Source: Xiphias gladius
Taxonomy: Eukaryota > Chordata > Actinopteri > Istiophoriformes > Xiphiidae
DNA length: 64,000 nucleotides
NCBI RefSeq assembly: GCF_016859285.1
Contig: NC_053404.1
Location: forward strand, 97,001-161,000
Direction: 5' to 3'
A model generated the notes under the pieces. That model did no database searches. It was given only the letters and a program-made list of their open reading frames with translations, and was not told the DNA's origin. The translations under genes and the position numbers were made by a program. This document shows, in pieces, positions 49,600 through 64,000 of this stretch (its first letter is position 1; every line of letters begins with the position of its first letter).

Positions 49600-50446
49600 A
49601 AACTACAAAAGCCATGACACTAACATAGTGATGACTAGGTCCCTAGATGCTACGAATTTAGGGATAATATTTGATGCTAACCTCTGTTTTGATGATCAAG
49701 TCAAAAATGTTCAGTCTTGTTTTTATAAAAAATAAATTCATACATTTTTATTTCTCTTTAAAATTAGGTCATTTTTATCAACTGATGATTTACAAAAAGT
49801 TGTTCAGACTTTTGTCTCTTCTTGACATGACTATTGCAACGTACTTCACTAGGGTATCAGCCAGGGCTCCCTCAACCTACCACACAAAAAACTGCTACTC
49901 ACCTCATTACTGGGATAGAGAGACATGATCACATCACCCCCTGTGCTTGCCTCCCTACATTGGCTCCCTGTTAGATTTCAAATTGATTTTAAAATTTTAT
50001 GTTCATGTATAATGTCTTAAATAGCCTATCACCTAAGTACCTCTCTGATTTATTGACCTGGTATCTGCGCTCTCGATCACTGAGATCCATGGATGGAGCC
50101 CTGCTGGTTACTCCCAGGTCACAGTTTGTGACAGAGGGTGACTGGGCTTTCGCTATTAGAGCCCACACACTATGGAACTCACTGCCTACTGAGACACACC
50201 AAGTCTTTAGCTTCTTTTAAATCTTTTCTTAAAAATATTATCGTTGTGAAAGCATTCGGAAATGTTTGAGACAGGTTTTTATCTATACTGTTTCATACCT
50301 GTTTATTTGATCTTATTAAAGTTAATGTTGTTCCTTCCTCTGTGCATGTTTCTGCTTTTCCTTTTTCTCTGGTTGTATTTGTTTTTGTAAAGCCCTTTGT
50401 AACATTCTTAAGGAAAGTGCTATATAAATAAAGTTATGTTTTAAAA
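49600..50446 (+). mobile_element. Non-LTR retrotransposon (CR1/L2-type LINE), 3' part, degenerate
   Basis: Plus-strand fragments in shifting frames match the end of a LINE reverse-transcriptase protein: NLGIIFDANLCF, then an HDYCN-like piece, SPKYLSDLL, RSRSLRSMDGALLV and HTLWNSLPTET. The typical 3' tail AGCCCTTTGTAACATTC with GCTATATAAATAAAGTTAT closes it near 50445. Stops and frameshifts are visible, so it is inactive and truncated at its 5' end, as usual for LINE copies. Confidence 0.82.
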
Positions 50447-50959
50447 TGATGTTACATAGGTTGGAACAGTAAATTCAGCGTATGATCCATCTGAGGCATA
50501 AAACTGATGTTAGAGAAGATCCTATAAGCTTTTATGTCCTGTCCATTCATCAGATCATAAACACTTAAGAAGCCAAAAACATACACTTTACTGAACAACA
50601 TACAGTATACAGAATAGTGTGGGTTTTTTTTTTTTCGTAAATTCAAGAAATGAAATGTTCATTTTAACTTTGCTTTCACCAATTTTTTTGAAAGTATGTA
50701 TAAGAAACTCCAGCTGAGGTAATGGTCTTTACTTTTTAGAATGATTAGGACAAAACATTGAAAATTTGGGTGAAAGCACATATTACAGTATAAGTCTGGG
50801 GTAATTATAGTGGGAAAGACCCTTTTATACTATAATTAACTACTACTCAACACTTTTTTATCTCCTTATACCCAGTAAGTACTTGACTGGTACCCCATAC
50901 GTACACTGCACTTTGTGAGCTAATACTGAAAGTTTTACCGTCTCGAACTGCCCCTTCAG

Positions 50960-51320
50960 TGACTTATGGATTTTGTGCTTCCTGTATTATTTTGTTACTT
51001 CTTACTTCTCTACTACTTCTTACTTGTTGTATATTTGTTTTGTTTTTTGTTTTTCCCCGCCTGTGTGATTGCTTGCCCCGCCCCAATCAGTTTCACTTGT
51101 TCCCTATTACCCTTGCCTCCCTTCTGTATTTAGGTCCCTGTATTCCCCTTACTCTTTGTATGCTCTTTTTGATTTTAGGTTCCTGTTTGTGCTTGCCAGC
51201 GCATCTAGCCATCTATTTGTAATCCAGTTTTGTTCATTTATTAAAGTACCTTCATTGCCCCTACCTGCTTTTGTGCGTGTGTGCACTTCAGTCCTAAAAT
51301 CTTTGAACCACGACAGTTAC
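50960..51320 (+). repeat. Possible solo LTR or retroelement 3' end
   Basis: T- and C-rich sequence with CCTGTGTGATTGCTTGCC, GTATTTAGGTCCCTG, TTCATTTATTAAAGTACC and a closing AACCACGACAG resembles fish LTR-type sequences. No internal retroelement genes flank it and no target-site duplication was confirmed. Confidence 0.35.
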
Positions 51321-52030
51321 TGAAATATCATGTAAAAGTTGACTTATTTTTTTAAAAAAAATACAGAAAGTGTGAAAGAAAATCAGCTTCACACCTTCTG
51401 GTAACCGAGGAAGATTTATACACTTATATTTATCTATACACCTGACAGATTCTATATATGTCAATGCAGGGACAGAAGTCCTACATATCACCTGGTCCAG
51501 TCTGTCTTTGTCTACAGACAAAGATGCCAAAGCAGGAGACGCATTGTAACGAGGATAAGACAGCTGACAGTAAGAACTTCAACACAGATTAGTATGTCCC
51601 CCCCCCGGTAGCAAAGCCATTCCCTCAAGGTTAGAGTGGCACTCTAGACACAGGGTGTGGAGCTTTGAAGGCCGAGTTATGAGGACGGCAGGGCCAGATG
51701 GTATGCAGGTTGTCATACTTTCTTCTGACATATAGGACCAAGTTATCACCTTGTAGAAAGACTGCACACTTTCCCTGAAGCACATTATACTGACAGCTCT
51801 CTTGACTGTTAAAAAATTCAAGACCTGCAGGGCTGAGCTCAGCACCTTGTTATTTACATCACGTTTGGTTGTTATAATCGAGAGCCAGCTTGAAATTTCT
51901 TGCATGACTTGAATGTCTACACTCTTACCTACAAGATAATACTGTAAAAGTACAGTAAAATGCTGTAAAATTGACCATACTCAGAACCTGGCTATATTTG
52001 TAGCTGTATCACTGGCATGGCTCTGGATGT
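51321..52030. other. Intergenic, nothing recognised
   Basis: No coding or repeat signature recognised on either strand. Confidence 0.5.
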
Positions 52031-52039
52031 CAGTGTTGG

Positions 52040-52615
52040 TAGGTCAACTGCTTTGGGCCGAACTGAATAATTTAATGAACTACTGGATGGATTGCAATGA
52101 AATTTGGTACATACATGTCCATGATGCCCAAAAGATGAACATGAACTTCAGTGATCCCCTGACCTTTCCTCTAGCGCCACCAGCAGGTCAAAGTTTTCAC
52201 TTATACTGTGAAATATCTCAACATCTACCTGATGGACTGCCACAAAATTTGGTACTGATATTCATGGAACCTACACTATGTATTCTAATGACTTTGGTGA
52301 TTCTTCCTTCCATCCAGTGCCATCATCAGGTTAACATTTTAATTTGTCTAATACTTTGATTTATTAACAAATACTTGCAAAGCTAATGACGTTCCATCAG
52401 CCTCAGGCCGCACGCTGTGTTTACTGATAATTAGCAAATGTTATCACACTAAACCCAGATGGTGAACATGGTAAACATTAAACCTACGCAACATCATAAA
52501 AAGCAGCATGTTAGCATTGTCATTGTGAGCATGTTAGAATGTGGATATTAGATTTAGCTCAGAGTACTGCTGTGTGTAAGCCTCACAGAGCTGCTAGCTC
52601 GGACTGCTGGGACTA
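52040..52615 (+). repeat. High-copy percomorph interspersed repeat
   Basis: The text includes TGGATTGCAATGAAATTTGG, CCTCTAGCGCCACCAGCAGG, GTTAGCATTGTCATTGTGAG and CCTCACAGAGCTGCTAGC. I recognise these as parts of a very common dispersed sequence in perch-like fishes. The first part repeats internally (ACTGCCACAAAATTTGGTAC). Confidence 0.6.
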
Positions 52616-53109
52616 GTTAAAAATGACAATTATATTCTAAAAGTCTAAAATTGAAATGTAAAGTGGGGATTAGGCCCAGTGTTATTGTAATTTTTGTATT
52701 TCAGGTCATATTAATTGGTAAGCAAGTAAGTTCAGAAATCAAGACTGCACCTCAGTTTAATTTAACTCCTGCCTGATTCTATATGCTGTAGCTTTAGCTT
52801 ATTAGCATTTAATACTATGTTAGCATTATAACATTTTATACTTTACCAACATGTTACTCCCAAAATTGGGTTCTCTTATGCAAAATCATGCTGTACAAAC
52901 TAACATCTCTTTCGACACCTTGTATCTTTTCACTAAATAGACACTTTTCTAAAAGGGGACATCTACCATTCCCCAGCACCCCCCCCCCAACTATACTGCT
53001 CTTTCCAACCACCTTTTTTCCCCCATCTTTTTTAGGAACCCATTGGGGCACAAAGGGGCAGTAAAGGCCTTCTCTAGAGACAATATGTCCAGAGTACAGC
53101 CTGGAGTTC

Positions 53110-53765
53110 CCAGCTTTCCAACATCAAGTCAAGTGAATTTTATTTAGATAATGTAAATCACAACAGAAGTTTGTATTCTGATCAAAGACAACTCTGAGAA
53201 TCTCAACGGTGGTGCTGGAGGCCAGAGCAATGCCATCTAAAGTAACTATATCATTAGATAATGTGTTTTTGAGGTTTTGAGGGCCAAGTACATTAGCTTC
53301 AGTTTTCTCTGAGTTCAACAGCAAGTCTATATGTCCTTAAGGCATGCTTGAAGTTTAGCCAACTGATTTCATCCGGCTTCATTGATTAGTACAATTGGGT
53401 ATCATCGGCATAGCAATGGTACTTTATAAAGCGTTTCCTAATAATATTGCCTAAAGGACGCATATATATGGTGAATCGAATTGGTCCAAGCGCAGAGCCT
53501 TGTGGAACTTTATGACTATCTTTTGATTATATGGAGGATTTATCGTTGATGTGCACAAACTGAAATCTGATAAACAGGACCTAAACCAGCAGAGCAGTTC
53601 CTTTAATCCCTATTAAATGTCCTAGTCTCTGTAATAGTATGTGATGGTCAATAGTGTCAAATGCAGCAGTTTATTTTTTTTTAAATAAACTATTATTATG
53701 TACAAAGTCACACAAATGGTTGGTGAGCGCTTTCTCAAGGATCTTATACACATTGCTGTAAAATT
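53110..53765 (-). mobile_element. Non-LTR retrotransposon (L2/Maui-type LINE) reverse-transcriptase fragment
   Basis: The minus strand encodes pieces of a LINE reverse transcriptase in order: FDTIDHHILLQRLGHL near 53670-53620, a CLSDF region, a KALRLDQ-type piece near 53500, [10 protein letters not shown] with the catalytic YADD at about 53395-53424, and LLNSEKTEANVLGP with NDIVTLDGIALASSTTV near 53320-53215. Multiple frameshifts and stops make it inactive. Its 3' end is marked by AAGTCAAGTGAATTTTATTT near 53125. Confidence 0.85.
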
Positions 53766-56700
53766 CCCCTTTCTGCTCTGCTAATCACTGGACATTAAAT
53801 GAACTTCAAAGATTATTAAATGAGTCATGTCCTCTGGTAGCACATGATGTTAGATTATATAGTCAAAAGAGGGCAGCACATTAAGTTTAACTCTCACTTC
53901 AAGAACAAAACCCGAATTAACAGCAGCAATAATTAAAGATAGCTGACTTCAGAGCTGCTGACATGAATCAGTTTGTTCCACCTCTGAGGCTAAATGAAGA
54001 CTGAAGGTGGAGGATTCTCCACCTGAAAATGCTTTGTTAACCAGTACAAAGGTATTGGAGGAGTTCATACTTTGCAAAGAATCCCCCTCCAAAATTATCA
54101 TCTTTCACATTTGAACACTTTCCTTGTGTCAGGTAACTTGACCTCATATGACACCTCAGATGAAAACATATATATAGTACATATATGTATAAACATATGT
54201 ATATCATATGATAATAAAATCCCCTACAGACCGGAAACAACACTTTTTTTCTGGATTTAGTAGCAAAAACACAATCTCAATAGCAGTCAGTGGTGAGAGA
54301 GACAGATCACAGTGTAAAGAGCTTCCTTTCACTTAAGCTCAGCGAAAGGAATCCTGAAACAATTTCACAGGTTTATCTTTGTCCTCAAGGGTAAACAGAA
54401 GGAAACAATGCCAGGCCAACAAGATGGCGTGTGGATATACAGCATGAAGTAGCAGTTAGTGCCAGTATATAGGGTGATGGCCAGGCCTTTCTAAACAACA
54501 GCTGCAACTGTGGTGATGGTCGCACTCAACTTCCATCCTTATATCCTCTCAACAGCACAGGCAAAAGAAAAAAAAACACATAAAACAATTGAAAATGATT
54601 TACTCATTTAATGAAAGATTGTCCTCCATTCTCCCTGTACAGTAGTCTGGAAAAATGTTTTTTCACTTACAAACAGCTTGACATCCTAATGTGACATGAG
54701 ACCATTCCCATTATCTTGTTTGAAACCATTAAAACATATAGAAATAAAGAAAAAAAGAAATAATGAATGCTCTCCAAATAGGATCTCACTGAATAAATAA
54801 ATAAATACTTTGTGATGCAGAGCGTAGTCAGTTCTTCACACTGTGAGCATACAGGGCATGGCGATTGACTTTTGGTCATTTTTGTGGAAATGTGGGAAAA
54901 CAACAAATACTTTACTTAGTTACTGTGGCTGAGAAAGGAATCAGTCATTACTAATTGAATACCAATTTTCTTTCCCTTTTACTGTGCAGCATAGTGGTCA
55001 AAGAGATTTCAAATGAGGATCAGTCACCAAAGCTTAAAATGGATGTTCTCTTAAGTAAGTGATCTAGTGAAGGTGTTACGGTGTAAGTTTGATGTAGTGT
55101 GTCACTGTGACTTTGCAATCTGTCCCTCTGTGCCAAAGACATTTGTAGTGGCTTTATGAATGTCATGTGCTTATCTCTGAGCTCAAGGACAGAAGTAAGG
55201 AAACAATGTGCCATAAACACCTCTATGTCCGTGCTTTCTTTTCAGGACATTGCGCTGAGGAACCTTTTGGCTGAGTTTTATTCACACTCCAGAGTTTAAA
55301 AATAGAAGAAAAATGGATGCAGAAGATGATATGCATGCTACTGTTATTATGTATTGATTTGAAATGTTAAAGTAATGCAACATTTTCAAATATGACATGG
55401 GTTTAAAGTCTGAAGTGATGCAATGTCCTCAATACATTGTTAGTAGATATCTAAAAAATATTTTCCTGGTACTTCAAATGCCTAACATCCACTTCAAATA
55501 TTCAGCTGTACTGGATGTTTCTTGACATAACTTGACAAGTAAATAACCATTAACAATAAATATTAAAAATTCCCACAATATGAACCTCAGAGCATATATT
55601 TGAACTAGTATTTGATTCAAACTTACAAAAAGTTATGACCAAAGATTGTAATTGAATTAGAGACAATAGAAAGCTGCTGATGTATATGAAGAAGAGCTAT
55701 ATTACCTTGGCGGTATCAGTTTGCTTTGCTTTTACATTTTATTAAAGGGTATTCTGAGATTTACAACTGGACTTTCATAAAGTCTGGAGGAAGTGCAAGA
55801 GAGAGATTTGATGAAGCCAAGATATCCTGATTTTTTCTTAAAGCAATAGTGTGCCACTTTTAGTTAGATGTGAAGATTGATACCACAGTCTGTATGGTAA
55901 ATATGAAGCTACAACCAGCAGCCAGTTAGTTTAGTTGTCTGGATTAAACAAAGTAGATACAACATGTTAATGTTGGACAAGTAAACTGATCTTCATGTAT
56001 AAAACGGGTGGTGCCGCACTAACCAAATTCTTAATTATAATGAGTTACAAAAAGGGAGGAGTAACTGGTTCCTGACGTGTTTTCCAGTCTGAGTTCACAT
56101 TTTATTTTCTCTGTAAAGGATCTCCTGAACTGAGTTACCATGGACAGAAAGTCAGGACTCTCCTAGACAATGTAGGTTTATGTTGTGGCTTCCAGTTTGA
56201 ATTATTTCAACTCTGTCTTTCAGGTTTTGTCCATCATTTTGGTGGACGGGTCTAAATACTACAATACCCATGAGCCTCAGCTGCCGTTGCCATGGGGAAG
56301 GAGCCAGTCAGAGGTGCGAATCAGAGCGGTAGTGAATGTTACATTTTTCAAAAAAATGTGGCTCCACAGCTGATCCAGAATTGAACAATGAACTAATTTC
56401 AGCTGCAGATTCTGTTTTCAGTTTTCTCAACAGCAAAATCTTCTGCTTCGCCTGCCGTTCAACCAAAACAATACAACTGTCACCTAAAATATGATTGTTA
56501 ACCACCTTCCATATCTGCCCAAGTACCAACTTGCACAACAGATAGGGCTCCAGCTGCATATAGGAAGCTCCAATATAAGTGGTGATTGCGGAATGACACA
56601 AGACAGCTGGGAATGACAGCCTCAGCACTGCCCTTGATGTCCTGAGGAATGGTACGCTGGGTGCAGACAACCAACTGTCAAGACGTCCAAGGTCATGGCG

Positions 56701-57600
56701 AACTCTGTAGTGTGAAGTTGTTAAAGTCAAAAGGGGTCGTTTGTTTCTTGAGGAGGTCTTCAGGTGGTCCACTCAATAAACACATGAATTTAGGATCTCT
56801 TCTGTTAACGTGACAGTTATTACAGGCATTGACCTCTTGCCATTAATGATGTATATGTGGGGGAGGTGATAAGTGGTCTGTATGACCTAAATGTATTTAT
56901 TTACGGTATGGGCGCTGAAACCTTTGAAAGCAGGCAGCTGTCGTACCCGATCTTTTATTATAGATGGAGGAGGGTCAGCTATGATCCACAGGGAGGCAAA
57001 CAAGGACCAGCAGAAGGAATCCAAGTCAAAAAATTCACAAGTTTATCTTTGTGCTCCAGGATAACAGAAGACAGACAATACAATTGTCTGCAGATGCCAA
57101 GACAGTGCCTGTTGTTGTGGTGACAGGCCAACTGGTGCAGTGGCGTTCAGCTAAAAAAATACTATTAGATAATGTTTCATGTAATTCAAAGTTTTTATAT
57201 AGTTGGCATAACAAAACACATTTTCCTTCCTAGAATAGATGTACATACACATTTTTGACTACATAATATGCTGGAAATATTTCAAAATATAAAATATTTC
57301 ACATAGCCAAAATAATTTTTAATAGTAATTGAATACTCTTATATGAAAATAAAGTGAAAAATAATTTAATATTTTATAATTTTGGTGGCTTTTCAGCAAC
57401 TTAAAGGAGAAAACTAAAATAGATTCTGATCTAAGACCAACTCATAAGCTTCGGTTTCAATGGCCAATCGTTACATGACACTTCTAGTTGTCCACACCTT
57501 TATTTCCAAATACAGATGTTCCTTTTTTGAATAGTGTCCTTTGTTTTCTCCCTCTTTCCTTACAGGGCAGCTGTGTGTGGAGGCACTGCCTCCTGGATGT
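53766..57600. other. Intergenic region upstream of the intact myosin gene
   Basis: No confirmed gene. It contains three of the five copies of a recurring ~50-bp sequence (about 54369, 55170 and 57039) and a 154-codon minus-strand open frame at 56308-56772 of unknown meaning. Both are discussed under findings. Confidence 0.5.
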
Positions 57601-57601
57601 G

Positions 57602-57653
57602 TATAAAGAGGGGTTCAAGAGGAGGAGCAAGGACATGAACACAGCACCTGCAG
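57602..57653 (+). promoter_or_regulatory. TATA box and non-coding exon 1 of the intact myosin gene
   Basis: TATAAA at 57602-57607 sits about 30 bp before an inferred start near 57632. Exon 1 ends at 57653 with CTGCAG|GTACGT. An E-box (CAGCTG, 57568-57573) lies just upstream, as in many muscle promoters. The second non-coding exon is 57741-57788 (acceptor CTTTCAG, donor CCAG|GTAGGT), and the coding exon begins at 58135. Confidence 0.7.
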
Positions 57654-58142
57654 GTACGTGCACATACGATTTATTCATATGACAACTTAACTGTCATGTC
57701 AGATACTGAAAAAAAAGTCACTATTTGTTATTTCTTTCAGGGCACTGAGCAGAACAAATCTATCAAGGGGGAGAGGAAGAAGAACCAGGTAGGTAGCTCC
57801 ATGCTGTTTGGTTTTCAAAGTAAAATATGAAAACTAATCCTCAAAACTTTACTACTTTGTCTGTTAGTAGCTTCTGAGCCATCTTTGAATTATGTACAAA
57901 TGCCTTTCATCATTCACCTATAATAACAGCTGATGTACTTATATTTTACAATATTATAATACTAACCCTTTTCTGCTTATTTAAATAAACTACAACAATG
58001 TCTGTGATGTTCTGTAATTCTTTTCTATGTATAGAAATGCATTAAATCATAAACTTGCCCAAAATTAACCTATAAGTTCTACAATGCCACTCCAGTGACC
58101 ATGTAATCCAAATTCTTTCAACCTTGGTTCACAGCTTTCAAC

Positions 58143-63957
<5,815 letters not shown>

Positions 63958-64000
63958 TAAGTTTCCTCTTCGACCTCAGAATTTGCATCCAGTGCCAACG

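Overview
The window is a piece of a ray-finned fish chromosome, most likely a percomorph. Genes are split by short GT-AG introns, CA/TA microsatellites are frequent, and there are decayed Tc1-like transposons, CR1/L2-type LINE fragments and interspersed sequences that I recognise from percomorph genomes. No bacterial, CRISPR or phage features are present. The order pabpn1 - ngdn - C/EBP - slc22a17 - MYH6/7-class myosin brings together genes that lie close to one another on human chromosome 14q11.2 (PABPN1, SLC22A17, MYH6/MYH7, NGDN, CEBPE), so this is a conserved vertebrate neighbourhood.

Layout: 1-4.75 kb holds the terminal intron, last coding exon and long 3'UTR of pabpn1 (+). 5.1-6.4 kb is a dead Tc1-like transposon. 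7.25-12.08 kb is complete ngdn on the minus strand (11 coding exons, 319 aa). About 300 bp away, a C/EBP-epsilon-like bZIP gene starts in the opposite direction (coding 14.07-14.79 kb, 199 aa). 16.2-19.6 kb has no recognisable gene. slc22a17 (+) starts in a CpG-rich region near 20.0-20.4 kb. Its first intron carries a 5.3 kb minisatellite (20.75-26.05 kb) and a nearly perfect 39-copy 20-bp minisatellite (26.20-26.98 kb) ending just before the start codon. Nine coding exons run from 27.1 to 39.6 kb (530 aa), followed by a 3'UTR of about 1.9 kb.

41.5-57.5 kb is transposon-rich and contains a chimeric, dead myosin heavy chain gene (46.58-48.76 kb). It has a TATA box, a 5' exon and a start codon, but the first coding exon is fused out of frame to a rod exon and a later rod exon has a nonsense codon. 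From 57.6 kb to the window end lies an apparently intact sarcomeric myosin heavy chain gene of the MYH6/7 class. It gives 22 coding exons and 1,085 codons, covering the motor, both IQ motifs and the early rod, and continues beyond the window.

The genes do not form a pathway. They act in nuclear mRNA polyadenylation (pabpn1), ribosome biogenesis and translation control (ngdn), myeloid-type transcription (C/EBP), membrane transport or receptor function (slc22a17) and muscle contraction (myosin). I found no clearly undescribed molecular system. The most unusual items are the paired minisatellites upstream of the slc22a17 coding region and the mosaic myosin pseudogene with its abrupt change in identity to the intact neighbour.
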